Of a DNA stretch of 64,000 nucleotides, positions 8,530 to 18,837 are shown one piece after another. Numbering within the stretch: the first letter of the stretch is position 1; each line of letters opens with the position of its first letter. Source of the stretch: Erwinia persicina (GTDB lineage: Bacteria; Pseudomonadota; Gammaproteobacteria; Enterobacterales; Enterobacteriaceae); assembly GCF_014838825.1 (NCBI RefSeq), contig NZ_JACYMO010000010.1, positions 1 through 64,000 on the forward strand. The letters run 5' to 3'. The translations under genes and the position numbers were made by a program. Below the pieces are notes generated by a model. That model was not told the DNA's origin, ran no database searches, and worked only from the letters and a program-made list of their open reading frames with translations.

Positions 8530-9003
8530 ATGTTCAGACGCCGCAGTATAACGGCTGTTTTAGCCGCTATTATTTCCTGTTCACTGCTTGCCACACCGGC
8601 GCTGGCGGATCCGGGTAACGGGAATGGAAAGGGTAACGGCAATGGCAAGCACGGCCACAGCCAGAAAGACAAGCCGGGCAAAAATGAGGGCGGTCCCTCA
8701 CACCGTAAAAATCACGGTAAGCCGGATCGGGTCAGTGACGATATCAGCTTTGATGCCGCACGCCACCTGGCGCTGAACTATGGCCTGACCGGCTACCGGT
8801 CCCTGCCCCCCGGCATTGCAAAAAACCTGGCGCGCGGCAAGCCGCTGCCGCCGGGCATTGCGAAAAAAGCCGTTCCCGCCTCAATGCTCGACCAGCTGCC
8901 CTATTATCCGGGCTATGAGTGGAAGATTGTCGGTGACAATCTGGTGCTGATTGCGCTGAGTACCGCCTTAGTGACGGCGGTGATTAACGGGGTATTTGAT
9001 TAA
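8530..9003 (+). CDS. CigR-like periplasmic protein
   Basis: A 157-residue protein with a signal peptide ending PALA-D at about residue 27, a low-complexity Gly/Asn/Lys/His segment at about 28-65, a repeated LPPGIAK motif at about 97 and 112, then YYPGYEW and a hydrophobic C-terminal strand. This architecture matches the CigR/RcnB family. Salmonella CigR is known as an anti-virulence factor of SPI-3; most homologues are uncharacterised envelope proteins. It appears monocistronic and faces the convergent gene at 9064. Confidence 0.7.
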   Translation: MFRRRSITAVLAAIISCSLLATPALADPGNGNGKGNGNGKHGHSQKDKPGKNEGGPSHRKNHGKPDRVSDDISFDAARHLALNYGLTGYRSLPPGIAKNLARGKPLPPGIAKKAVPASMLDQLPYYPGYEWKIVGDNLVLIALSTALVTAVINGVFD

Positions 9004-9063
9004 AGAACAGGCGGGCAGCCCTGCCAGCCTTATTTCCGCGGTGCGGTAGAAGACGCCGAAACG

Positions 9064-10098
9064 TTACGCGCTACGGCGCTTTATTTTCTCCAGCACGGCG
9101 TCTTCCCCATACCTGCGCAGATATGCCGTCACCTCCCGCGCCCAGCGTTCCCCCTCACCCAGCACGGCCCGGCTCTGGCCCGGAGCGTAAATCTCCGCAT
9201 TGTCATACAGGTTGATCAGCGTCTGATTCATGCCGTCGATACTGCTGGCGGAGTTCTTTTGCTGCTGTGCTGCCAGCGCAGCCACGATCTTCGCCTGATG
9301 TTCCGGGTTGGACGGGAAGGTTCTTTCCCCCAGCTCACTGAGCACCAGGAACAATGGCGGAATGCCCTCTTCGATAGCGGCCTGTAAGCGGTAATGCCCG
9401 TCCAGAATCACGAACGAACCCAGCCCGGCAAAAAAGCGTACCAGCACCGGCGGCAGCGTCCCTTCCCGGACTTTTTTGCGCCACCACTTCAGACGCCCGG
9501 CGTCGGGCTGAATGGCATAGCGCGCCAGCAGCGGGGTACCGTTCCACCACCAGTCCACCTGTGAAACGCGAACCGGGGCTGTCATATCCGGAATGTCGTT
9601 GCCAAACAGTGACCAGCTAAAACCGATATTGCCGCTCTGCGCTGGCGCGTGAAAACGCCAGTCCTTCAGCGCGGGCTGTCGCTGCAGCGCGTAAGGCGCA
9701 GTGGGAACGGCGGGCAGCATCGGGCGAAGCAGCCAGCGGCCCGCCGGCAGCAGCGGAACATCCGCCGTCAGCAGATAGCGGGCAAAGTAACGGCACCATT
9801 CACCGATCCACGCCTCCGGCCCGGTACGCCGAATGGACTCCAGCGCCGGTGAGGTAATGGGTGGGAAGACGGCCTGCGGATCGGGATGTTCAGTGTTGAA
9901 CACCAGCCACAGGCCGGAGTGATCCTTCAGCATCGAGGCCCAGAACAGCGGCACACCGCGCAGCGACAGCGCCATGCGGCCATGATGCCCGCTGTGCATT
10001 TCCAGAATGGGCGACGTCAGCGGCTTCTGGCTGTGTAATGCCAGCCCCAGCCAGGCCTGATTGCGGTCGTGCAGATCCTTCCACCAGTACTGTGACAT
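9064..10098 (-). CDS. ParB-like-motif protein of unknown function
   Basis: A 344-residue protein without signal peptide or membrane segments. An AAGGAAC ribosome site precedes the ATG. Near residues 225-245 it carries FVILDGHYRLQAAIEEG, which resembles the DGHHR-type motif of ParB/sulfiredoxin-fold proteins; this fold is used by nucleases, ATPases and CTPases. The N-terminal half (start MSQYWWKDLHDRNQ) is not recognised. No helix-turn-helix is evident, so it is unlikely to be a segregation ParB. Function unknown. Confidence 0.55.
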   Translation of the reverse strand: MSQYWWKDLHDRNQAWLGLALHSQKPLTSPILEMHSGHHGRMALSLRGVPLFWASMLKDHSGLWLVFNTEHPDPQAVFPPITSPALESIRRTGPEAWIGEWCRYFARYLLTADVPLLPAGRWLLRPMLPAVPTAPYALQRQPALKDWRFHAPAQSGNIGFSWSLFGNDIPDMTAPVRVSQVDWWWNGTPLLARYAIQPDAGRLKWWRKKVREGTLPPVLVRFFAGLGSFVILDGHYRLQAAIEEGIPPLFLVLSELGERTFPSNPEHQAKIVAALAAQQQKNSASSIDGMNQTLINLYDNAEIYAPGQSRAVLGEGERWAREVTAYLRRYGEDAVLEKIKRRSA

Positions 10099-10485
10099 CC
10101 GATGTTCCTTGCGCTAAAGAGAGGGAAATTTTAGGCCAGTGCCGGGAAGATGCAAGGGGTGACCGATACGCCGTTTTTACCGGAACAGGTATCGTCGGGT
10201 CGGCCCCTGAGGTATCCCCAGAAAAATAACCAGGGCGCTATCGCGGGAAGCACGATACCCGGTTTCCGGAGGAAGGACTGCTTGCTGCAACGGCATAAAC
10301 ACGTCCCTGTGGCCTGGCGGCCGGCCTTCCCTGGCCGGCAGCCTGCTGCAACCAGCCCTTCCTCCTTCACCCACTGCCCCCGGTGTGGCTGTTTCCAGAC
10401 CCACAGCGGGCAAGAATGGTTGAGGGGATGGGGTCGGCTGACCTCACTATCCCCCCTCCCCTTAATACCGAAGCCACTTTGGTTT
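10099..10485. other. Spacer between ParB-like gene and symE
   Basis: No supported gene. GC-rich imperfect hairpins occur near 10310-10350 and 10427-10465, and the latter could end the symE transcript. The frames open here look like shadows. Confidence 0.45.
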
Positions 10486-10848
10486 TTAAACCGTTACCTT
10501 GCCCAGCCCTTCGCGGATCAGCAGTGCCTCCATCACCGTGTGCAGCTCCTTCAGGGCGGCTTCCGGCAGCGCTTCGCTGCGGGCCAGCAGTTGACGGGCA
10601 GGCGTAACGGGCGGCGGGTTTGCGGCGATCACCAGGCAGCCCGGCATCACCCGCACCGTGACGGACGTATCGGTGGGAAAACCACACGCCTCCAGCCACA
10701 GCCCCTTGAGATTCAGCGACGGGCTGCGCGAATAATGATGCGTTAACCCGGTTTTGGCATCCTCATGCCGAATGCTGATATAGCCCACTTTCAACTTTCG
10801 CTGGATTTTGGAAATAACGGGTTCTGACTTACAATCGTATTTAGCCAT
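10486..10848 (-). CDS. symE: SymE-like type I toxin
   Basis: A 120-residue protein with the SymE domain: SRSPSLNLKGLWLEACGF at about residues 40-57, followed by the strand SVTVRVMPGCLVI. E. coli SymE is an SOS-induced, AbrB-fold toxin that condenses nucleic acid and is held down by the antisense RNA SymR and by Lon. No SymR is asserted here, but the 5' region carries a LexA-like box, a short ORF and a perfect hairpin. Length is close to that of E. coli SymE (113). Confidence 0.8.
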   Translation of the reverse strand: MAKYDCKSEPVISKIQRKLKVGYISIRHEDAKTGLTHHYSRSPSLNLKGLWLEACGFPTDTSVTVRVMPGCLVIAANPPPVTPARQLLARSEALPEAALKELHTVMEALLIREGLGKVTV

Positions 10849-10862
10849 GATAACTAGTCCTG

Positions 10863-10919
10863 TTAGTTGTTGTGGTCAGCGGTGTTAACGGGTTGCCGCC
10901 CGTTAACACCGCGATTCAT
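10863..10919 (-). CDS. 18-codon upstream ORF in the symE leader
   Basis: It begins at an ATG with AGGAAGG four bases upstream (MNRGVNGRQPVNTADHNN) and stops 14 bases before the symE start, so the terminating ribosome would sit over the symE ribosome-binding region. It runs through the perfect hairpin at 10879-10912. Translation is not shown. Confidence 0.35.
   Translation of the reverse strand: MNRGVNGRQPVNTADHNN
10879..10912. repeat. Perfect 14-bp inverted repeat upstream of symE
   Basis: GCGGTGTTAACGGG and its exact complement flank a six-base loop. There is no T-run on either side, so it is not an obvious terminator. It could be an RNA hairpin in the symE leader, part of an antisense RNA, or a protein-binding palindrome. 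Confidence 0.8.
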
Positions 10920-10929
10920 AAAAACCTTC

Positions 10930-10945
10930 CTGTATAAAAACACAC
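10930..10945 (-). promoter_or_regulatory. Possible LexA box of symE
   Basis: On the minus strand GTGTGTTTTTATACAG differs from CTGT-N8-ACAG at one position, and it lies 82-97 bases before the symE start. E. coli symE is SOS-regulated, which supports the reading; the changed base is in the conserved CTG half. Confidence 0.4.
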
Positions 10946-11025
10946 TGATGACTCACCCTAAAATAGCGAAAAAAGAATGATAAATCGCTGTAACAGAGGA
11001 AATAAAATGCGAGGAGAATTCCAGA

Positions 11026-11136
11026 ATGGGAAATAATGGAAGGAGATTTTTACTTATAACAATACCGATTGAAAATCATAACGAAATCAGTGACGTTGAA
11101 CAGAACGGGGTGAATTATTTTACCCTGAAAATGTAA
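11026..11136 (+). CDS. Possible 36-codon small protein
   Basis: An ATG preceded by GAGGAG at nine bases opens a 36-codon frame (MGNNGRRFLLITIPIENHNE) ending at TAA. No homology recognised. It may be a small gene or a remnant at the island edge. Confidence 0.25.
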   Translation: MGNNGRRFLLITIPIENHNEISDVEQNGVNYFTLKM

Positions 11137-11163
11137 AAACCCCAATCAGCCGCAAAGAAATTA

Positions 11164-11289
11164 TTAAACACGAGTATATCCCTGCTTCGGATAGTTAGGT
11201 TTATTAGGGAATGCTAATCTGATCTGCTTTGCATCAACCATAGGTTTAAGGTAATTTTGACGAATACTCTGCGATTTACGTCCCGCAAC
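11164..11289 (-). pseudogene. C-terminal remnant of an AlbA_2/RecG-like ATP-binding protein
   Basis: On the minus strand the frame reads GRKSQSIRQNYLKPMVDA, then LAFPNKPNYPKQGYTRV and a stop. That is the typical C-terminus of AlbA_2-type putative helicase/regulator proteins, where a QNYLKPL..AG segment is followed by P.KP.S..QKY. All upstream sequence is missing: the fragment ends exactly at the left end of the IS element. Confidence 0.5.
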
Positions 11290-11297
11290 TGTAGTGG

Positions 11298-12472
<1,175 letters not shown>

Positions 12473-12545
12473 AATGTCACCTGTTTTGACTATGAGGTGA
12501 TGATATCACCTCTATTCAGGTGGCCAAATTTACTATACCACTACA

Positions 12546-13566
12546 CAGTATCGACAATATCAATACTCTGCCCGCCCCACGTGCAGGAGTTATCTTCCAC
12601 TACAGCACAACACAAGACTATGCGCCCGAATTTACATCTATGAGGCAGGCAAACTCAGTAGCGGAGGATATTTCACTGCTACGAGAGCAATACAAGACGA
12701 CACCACAGGCACTGAAAGATGTATTGATTCTGACACCTGCAAGCAAGGTGGCACAGCGACAGGCAGAGCATCCAGACATTCCCGTTCTTCCTATCGCGTT
12801 TTCTGCTGCTGAACTCAATGCATCACACTGGAAATTTTTAATGGGTACGGTGGGCAACCCAAGCCTGTATGTTCGCCAAATCAACGGCCTGATGCGTACA
12901 CGGCGAGGTGAACTCACATTTGAAACCTTACGCGAAGCCGTGAGCAAATCCGACCTTGGCGCACAGAAGAAAAAAATGGCACTTCAGCGCCTGGATTTTG
13001 CCAGTGAATACATTGATGACATGCAGCGCCTGCAGACACTGTTGCGACCAGGGAGGCTGATTATTGTCGACCTGCGTGACGAGTACATTGAGAAGGCCGA
13101 GGCGTTGGGTCTGTTTGTCGTGATGCTGCAGATATTTGCTGAAGCCACTTGGCAGGGTGAAACCTTCAGCAAGCTGGTTGTATTCGATGAAGCTCACAAG
13201 TACATCGGTAATGATGGCTTGGTGGCAGGCTTGATAGAGGTTGTTCGCGAGATGCGCCATAAGGCTACCAGTATTCTGGTGGCTTCACAGGACCCGCCGT
13301 CAGTTCCCGTGGCGCTGATAGAGCTGTCGACACAACTTTATCTTCACCGATTCAACTCCCCTGCATGGCTGAAGCATATCCAGAAAGCCAATACCGCCCT
13401 GAGACACTTGGAACCAGAAGACTTGAGCCGCTTAGCACCAGGGGAAGCTTTCGTGTGGGCTAACAAAGCAACCGATACAGCCTTTACACATGGCACCATC
13501 AAGGTTAACTGCCGTCCACGGGTTACTCTTCATGGTGGTGTCACTCGCACGGCCATTGGTACCTGA
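12546..13566 (+). pseudogene. HerA/DUF87-like ATPase, 5' end removed at IS junction
   Basis: The open frame enters from the IS end and runs about 340 codons to a stop at 13566. It has the Walker B region LVVFDEAHKYIG and a sensor-like ILVASQDPP, followed by the HerA C-terminal pattern (LYLHRFNSPAWL, LAPGEAFVWAN). No Walker A motif precedes, so the N-terminal part is lost and the gene is unlikely to work. HerA-like ATPases often pair with nucleases in defence loci; the partner is not visible here. The ATG at 12520 lies inside the IS end. Confidence 0.7.
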
Positions 13567-14503
13567 TTCTCAGTCATCAGCTTTTTTATCTACCCATCCT
13601 ACGTTATTAGCAATGTCGACAAGATTATCCGCACAATCGGAGAACTCACGCGAAATCAACGTAGATTGGGCAACCACACAAAGACCAATACCGCCAGCCT
13701 TAGTAGGCTACTTTTTAGTAGATAGGTCCCACGGAATATTAAAAGTAGCCTACTGCACAATAGCAGGAACTGGAGTGGTAAAAAGCTCTAGAAATGAGTT
13801 AATAATCACAGGGCGTTAGTAATCAATGTGCTACTATCCGTATCTATTTAGGATTTTTGCTGATAAATTCTAATTTTACCACAGGAAATCCAAGACACCT
13901 AATATCAAGCAAACCAAATAAAACAACTGATAATTTGAAGTGTCAATATGGGGAAAAACCCGCATTGCAACACTCCAGCATTGGATGAAAAAACATGCCC
14001 GAACAGTTATCTGAGATAGCTAAAGATTCTCCATTCGCAAAGACGCCATGATCTAACATAACCCGGAGCGCAAATATAAGAACAATAAAATACTTGATAG
14101 ACACATGTATGCATTCGATATAATAATGTCAACAAGACAAGCAAAAGCACAACATACCGCACCGCTAGTGAATTCACCTTGAATATTAATCTGGCATCTA
14201 AGATAACATACCAACCGAAAGCCTAAACTAGCAAAAAAATATTTATGGGCCAAAGGCAGATTCAATAACTACAAGGGAATTATGGTAAAATACACTTTAC
14301 ATTTAATCGTATAGATAGAACATTAATCAACCATTTTTGGTTGTTTTCTCTTACACAAACACTACCAAGCTAACAATCAGATGCAAATGCAGAGTTTAAT
14401 ATTCAAATAAACCCAACAATATCAATAAGTTGCACTTTGTTGGTTTTTCATGAATTTTGTATCATCATAGTCAAATACGATTTATAATGTCATGTTGGGA
14501 TAA
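13567..14503. other. AT-rich non-coding stretch before the methyltransferase
   Basis: About 930 bases without a convincing gene. It contains the inverted repeat at 13702-13754, a terminator-like hairpin at 14413-14448 (CCAACAA/TTGTTGG then five T), and a TATAAT at 14483-14488 that may be the -10 box of the methyltransferase gene, although no well-spaced -35 is evident. Confidence 0.5.
13702..13754. repeat. Perfect 14-bp inverted repeat
   Basis: AGTAGGCTACTTTT at 13702-13715 and its exact complement at 13741-13754, with a 25-base spacer. It could be the end of a lost element or a binding site. No gene overlaps it. Confidence 0.75.
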
Positions 14504-15646
14504 ATGTTGAGTTTTGAAATGTTAAAGAAAGATAATAAACCTATTGTATTTTCATTTTTTTCTGGCGCTGGTTTTTTAGATCTTGGATTTGAAAAGTCAG
14601 GGTTCGATATTAGATTTATGAACGAGCTACACAAGCCTTTCTTTGATGCCTATATTCATTCCAGGAAAGTAATGCAGCTGCCTACTCCAGTTTATGGCCA
14701 TCACTTAGAGAGTATAGAAAAATACATCAATGGAGAGCATAAAAATAAACTTAAAGAATTGGTAAAGAAATCTAAAACTGAAAGCCTTGTGGGTTTCATT
14801 GGGGGACCGCCATGTCCTGACTTCTCAAATGGAGGAAAAAACAGGGGACATCAAGGTGATAATGGCCGACTAACTAAGGAGTACATAGATTTAATTATTA
14901 GATATAAGCCTGATTTTTTCTTATTTGAAAATGTCAAAGGTTTATGGAAAACTGAGAAGCACAGAGTGTTCTATAATGATATTAAATTATTGCTTGAAAA
15001 AAGCGGATATATTTTAACTGACTTTCTTGCTAATAGCCTTGAGTATGGAGCGCCACAAGATAGAGACAGAATAATTCTGTTTGGTATTAAAAATAAACTA
15101 TTAAATAAAAAACAAAGAAATAATATTCACAATGAGTTTCTTTGGCAGAAGTACGCTATATTCAATAGGAACGATATTCCTTCCAAAGAGCTATGGCCAC
15201 AAAAAGAAATTTATAGCGCAGGTTCAGTAAAAGCACCACCAAATGAGCTTAGTGAATATTTACAATTAACTGTTGAATATTGGTTTAATAAAAATGATGT
15301 TCTTAATCATCCCAACTCATGTCATTATTTTCAGCCTAGAAAAGGGATTGTAAAATTTAAAACTATACAAGAAGGTGATTCTAGTGGAAAATCATTTAAG
15401 AGGTTGCATCGATGGAGATATTCACCTACAACCGCTTATGGAAACAATGAGGTACATTTACATCCTTATCAAGATCGTAGGCTAAGTGCGTCAGAAGCTT
15501 TATCAATTCAATCTTTACCAAAAGAATTTGAACTCCCTTCATCCATGTCACTAACTAATATGTTTAAAACTATTGGAAATGGAGTACCGTTTTTACTTTC
15601 AGAAGCTATTGCTAAATCTGTTTTGGATTACTTAGAAAATATATAA
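14504..15646 (+). CDS. C5-cytosine DNA methyltransferase
   Basis: A 380-residue enzyme with the ordered C5-MTase motifs: I FFSGAGFLDLG (residues 18-28), IV GGPPCPDFS with catalytic Cys104, VI FENV (141-144), VIII QDRDRI, IX RRLSASEALSIQSLP, and X TIGNGVP. The variable target-recognition region is about residues 220-310. It would methylate cytosine C5 in a short unknown site using S-adenosylmethionine. No conventional restriction enzyme is beside it; a DUF262 protein, an ATPase and an unknown protein follow. Base composition is far more AT-rich than the chromosomal backbone, indicating transfer. An in-frame ATG at 14519 is an alternative start. Confidence 0.9.
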   Translation: MLSFEMLKKDNKPIVFSFFSGAGFLDLGFEKSGFDIRFMNELHKPFFDAYIHSRKVMQLPTPVYGHHLESIEKYINGEHKNKLKELVKKSKTESLVGFIGGPPCPDFSNGGKNRGHQGDNGRLTKEYIDLIIRYKPDFFLFENVKGLWKTEKHRVFYNDIKLLLEKSGYILTDFLANSLEYGAPQDRDRIILFGIKNKLLNKKQRNNIHNEFLWQKYAIFNRNDIPSKELWPQKEIYSAGSVKAPPNELSEYLQLTVEYWFNKNDVLNHPNSCHYFQPRKGIVKFKTIQEGDSSGKSFKRLHRWRYSPTTAYGNNEVHLHPYQDRRLSASEALSIQSLPKEFELPSSMSLTNMFKTIGNGVPFLLSEAIAKSVLDYLENI

Positions 15647-15727
15647 TAATGCAAAAGTCAACTCATGTGGAAAAATAATTAACATCATGATATAATTACC
15701 GTTTAAATTAGCATAGTGTGGTTAATC

Positions 15728-17677
15728 ATGGAATTTGATGATGTTATTCAAAAAATCAACAAACTAATAGAATTACCACTAGAATCATTTTTTGAAAGCA
15801 ATAAGACATTAATTATTACCTGCATAGACCATATTGCTAAAAAATGCTTCATTCAAGCTGATGGTCAAAAAAGACTATCAGCTAGAACATTTAAAGAGTT
15901 GGAGTCTGTTTTTAACGAACTAACAAGAACTGGGTATTGTGCTGTTGAACAAGTACTTAAACTATCTAAAACCAGTCAAACTCAAATAGAAACAATCTTC
16001 GCAAATTTACCATTTATAAATCATTTTAAATATGAAAATTCAATATACCTCGTATTACGTAACGAAGAAACACGCCCATATGCAACTTTAGAAGAACTGT
16101 CTACTTCAGAGCAGCGCAATGTACGAAAAGTAATCTCAAATCTTAAAAATCTTCAGTTTAAAAGTTTCTCACATGACCTTGTTAATAATATTTCGTTACT
16201 ACATAAAGAAATTGACAAGATTCATAAAATGTCACCCGGATTAATAGCTGATACAAAAATACGAGAGCTTCTCTCTGACTTTGACTCTATTTCGAAAATT
16301 ATTAATTCCACAACTCTACAATTAGATATAAAAGAAAATTATTCAAATATCGAGCGTCTCTCAGAAGCTGCAGAAAGTGAAGATTTTGATATGGCTGATT
16401 TAGTAGACATGTCATATATTACAGGTATTGATGAAGGTAACGACAACTCAGACTCTTCAATGTCTAATGACGACAGTGAAGAAACTGATGAGCTACAAAA
16501 CTTCATGAGTGTACCGAATATACGTAGGCAAACACCAAGCTTTGCACTTTTATACGAACGTCTATTGTATGATGAGATTGAGATCCAACCTGATTATCAG
16601 CGTAAAGATCGCATATGGAGCGATGATAAAAAATCAAAGCTGATCGAATCTATTCTTATGGAACTCCCTCTGCCAATATTTTATTTCGGGGAGAGAAAAA
16701 ATGATAATTGGGTTGTTATTGACGGTTTGCAGCGACTGACAACTGTCCAAGATTTCATGCAAAATAAATTTACGTTAAAGCTTGAAAAAAATTCTTCAGT
16801 TTTTGATGCTAATGGTTTAATGTTCAAAGATTTTAATAGGAATTATATTAGAGCAATTAGAGAGTTTGAGATAACGGCATATGTAATTGATATTGAAGAT
16901 CCAAGATCCAACAAATTTATCACAGAGTTATTCCATAGAATCAATACCTATGGTGTGAAGCTTAGTGATCAAGAAATTAGGTCTGCAATCAACTTCGGAT
17001 CTAGCGTTTTTTATTTAAAATTCCTTGCTTCCAGCAAAATTTTTGTTTCTGCAACGACTGATACTGTTAATACTAAAAGGCAAAAAGACTTAGAGCTATG
17101 CCTAGGTGCCTTAGCATTTATGATTCACGGTTATAAGGAGTATAGAAATAACAGATACGACGATTTTCTAACAAAAACAATGCAGTGGATTAACAACCAA
17201 AATACAAATAAAGTTAGCAAAGAAAATATTATCTCCTATATTTCTGAATCTCAAAAACTTACTGATTTAACTAAAAATTTCGAACTAGGTTTGAAATTTT
17301 GCCAAGAAGTTTTTGGTAAAGACGCTTTTAAAAAAGTTAGAAACTCCAGCAAAAAAGATCCAATTAGTAAACCTCTATTTGAAGTCTTTGTTTCCCTTTT
17401 TTCTAATGCATCTGATGAACAAAAAAATCAAATCAGATCTAAAAAAGAAGTATTTAAAGATGCATTATATAATGCAATCAACGATGACTCTGGAGATTTT
17501 TCTGAGTGGTTAAGCCAATCATATATTGATGCTAATCGCGGCCTTCATTATGCTCTTTCTAACTCTACAGGAAAACGTGTTACAATCCTTTATCGATTCG
17601 AATCCATTATAAATATAATAAAAATGACTACTGGTTGCGAGCTTGAAATTATAGAAATGGTGGAGGCACAGAAATGA
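15728..17677 (+). CDS. DUF262 (GmrSD/ParB-fold) protein
   Basis: 649 residues from the ATG at 15728; a GTG at 15716 would add four. Residues about 1-215 are an unassigned helical domain, followed by an acidic linker at about 215-255 (EGNDNSDSSMSNDD). The DUF262 domain then starts at about residue 270 (IEIQPDYQRKDRIW, KLIESILMELPLPIFYF) with the signature DGLQRLTT at 332-339. The C-terminal third has no HNH/DUF1524 nuclease motif, unlike GmrSD. DUF262 folds bind or hydrolyse nucleotides and sense modified DNA in several restriction systems. It overlaps the next gene by four bases. Its role with the methyltransferase is inference. Confidence 0.8.
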   Translation: MEFDDVIQKINKLIELPLESFFESNKTLIITCIDHIAKKCFIQADGQKRLSARTFKELESVFNELTRTGYCAVEQVLKLSKTSQTQIETIFANLPFINHFKYENSIYLVLRNEETRPYATLEELSTSEQRNVRKVISNLKNLQFKSFSHDLVNNISLLHKEIDKIHKMSPGLIADTKIRELLSDFDSISKIINSTTLQLDIKENYSNIERLSEAAESEDFDMADLVDMSYITGIDEGNDNSDSSMSNDDSEETDELQNFMSVPNIRRQTPSFALLYERLLYDEIEIQPDYQRKDRIWSDDKKSKLIESILMELPLPIFYFGERKNDNWVVIDGLQRLTTVQDFMQNKFTLKLEKNSSVFDANGLMFKDFNRNYIRAIREFEITAYVIDIEDPRSNKFITELFHRINTYGVKLSDQEIRSAINFGSSVFYLKFLASSKIFVSATTDTVNTKRQKDLELCLGALAFMIHGYKEYRNNRYDDFLTKTMQWINNQNTNKVSKENIISYISESQKLTDLTKNFELGLKFCQEVFGKDAFKKVRNSSKKDPISKPLFEVFVSLFSNASDEQKNQIRSKKEVFKDALYNAINDDSGDFSEWLSQSYIDANRGLHYALSNSTGKRVTILYRFESIINIIKMTTGCELEIIEMVEAQK

Positions 17678-18837
17678 TTACGCAATTGAATATAAAAAAC
17701 TTCAAATGCTATAAAGAACAAATATTCAATTTTGGTAAACTTACGGTTTTTTGTGGGAACAACTCAGTTGGGAAAAGTACAGCTATTCAGGCTATTGCTA
17801 TTCCTTTTCAGAGCAAGTTTTCAAAAAGTGCAACAATCAATGGCGATTTAGTTACATTGGGCTCTTCGGCTGACATTTTTTCTCGCCATGCAAACGATGG
17901 TGATGAAAGTCTTAGAATTGAAATAGACATCAAAAATAGGACGAACCATACTTTTTCTTGGGGATTTGATAGCTTTAATGAACAAGTCGAACTTAAAAAT
18001 CATCTCACGTTCAAAACTTCTAATGTTAAAGCTTTGCAAAGCATATCAACAAATTATTTTATAAATAATGGATTCCAGTTTATTGAGGCAGAAAGATATG
18101 GCCCACGTAGTTATTTTAATATAAATAGAACAGAATCAATTATTAATTGGCTAGGTTCCAAGGGGCAATATTCATATGAGGTTTATTCGAGTTTAGATGA
18201 AACAGGAATCAGGCTTTCTGAAGGAGATGTACGAACTCACCCAGAGGCAGATAAGAACTCTTCAATTCGAAGAAATATTAACTACTGGATGTCTGAGATA
18301 TCACCTGGTTTTATAATAGAATCAGACATAGTAAAAGAAGCTGGCATAAGTCATGCTCAATTTCAAGCTTTTGGTTCCGGTAAAACTCTTCCTTTAAATA
18401 TGGGTTTTGGATTAAGCTATGCTTTAAGCGTTGTTATAGCACTCTTAGTAACCAAACCGGGAGGGTTAGTCATAATAGAAAATCCAGAGGCTCATCTTCA
18501 CCCAAGAGGCCAAAGTTTCCTAGGGCGATTAATTGCTCTCACGGCCCTATCTGGAGTTCAAGTAATAATTGAAACTCATAGTGATCATTTGCTGAATGGA
18601 TTGCGAGTTGTTGCTCGCTTAAATAATGAATATGAAAAAGGAGATTTTAAAGTTTATTACGTCTCCTCTAATAATAATAGCCAGAGTAATGTTGATGAAA
18701 TAGATGTTGGTGATAAAGGAGAACTCTCTAAGTGGCCAGAAGGTTTTTTTGACCAACAAGCTTACGATCTAAAGACTTTAATTAAAGGTGAAGAAATCAA
18801 GAATATAAATGTGAGAGATTTCGGGGTTAATAAATGA
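17674..18837 (+). CDS. SMC-like AAA ATPase with DUF3696 C-terminus
   Basis: A 387-residue protein of the RecF/OLD-like ATPase class. Walker A is GNNSVGKST (residues 28-36), Walker B LVIIENPEAHLHP near residue 267-279, then the switch segment IIETHSDHLLNG. The C-terminal GELSKWPEGFFDQ is the hallmark of DUF3696. No TOPRIM nuclease domain is fused, so it is a stand-alone ATPase, probably the sensor or switch for a partner. It starts within the end of the DUF262 gene and ends within the start of the next (both ATGA overlaps), so the three are translationally coupled. Confidence 0.85.
   Translation: MITQLNIKNFKCYKEQIFNFGKLTVFCGNNSVGKSTAIQAIAIPFQSKFSKSATINGDLVTLGSSADIFSRHANDGDESLRIEIDIKNRTNHTFSWGFDSFNEQVELKNHLTFKTSNVKALQSISTNYFINNGFQFIEAERYGPRSYFNINRTESIINWLGSKGQYSYEVYSSLDETGIRLSEGDVRTHPEADKNSSIRRNINYWMSEISPGFIIESDIVKEAGISHAQFQAFGSGKTLPLNMGFGLSYALSVVIALLVTKPGGLVIIENPEAHLHPRGQSFLGRLIALTALSGVQVIIETHSDHLLNGLRVVARLNNEYEKGDFKVYYVSSNNNSQSNVDEIDVGDKGELSKWPEGFFDQQAYDLKTLIKGEEIKNINVRDFGVNK

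Noticed and set aside
8530..9003. CigR, selC and a FidL-like gene together taken as Salmonella pathogenicity island 3
   Set aside because: The three are spread over 32 kb, other SPI-3 genes (mgtCB, misL) are absent, and housekeeping genes lie between selC and the FidL-like gene. Individually these families are widespread.
10150..10746. 198-codon plus-strand ORF across the symE spacer
   Set aside because: It runs antisense to symE and through hairpin-rich spacer. Low-complexity Arg/Pro/Gln composition, no ribosome site.
12520..12545. ATG at 12520 as the true start of the HerA-like gene
   Set aside because: It lies inside the right inverted repeat of the IS element, and the product would lack Walker A. 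The gene is 5'-truncated.
13490..13819. 109-codon ORF overlapping the end of the HerA-like gene
   Set aside because: It starts within the HerA-like frame and its sequence crosses an inverted repeat; no family and no ribosome site.
14053..14265. 70-codon minus-strand ORF as a control protein for the methyltransferase
   Set aside because: It has no helix-turn-helix and is rich in Cys, Leu and Phe; it looks like chance open frame in AT-rich DNA.
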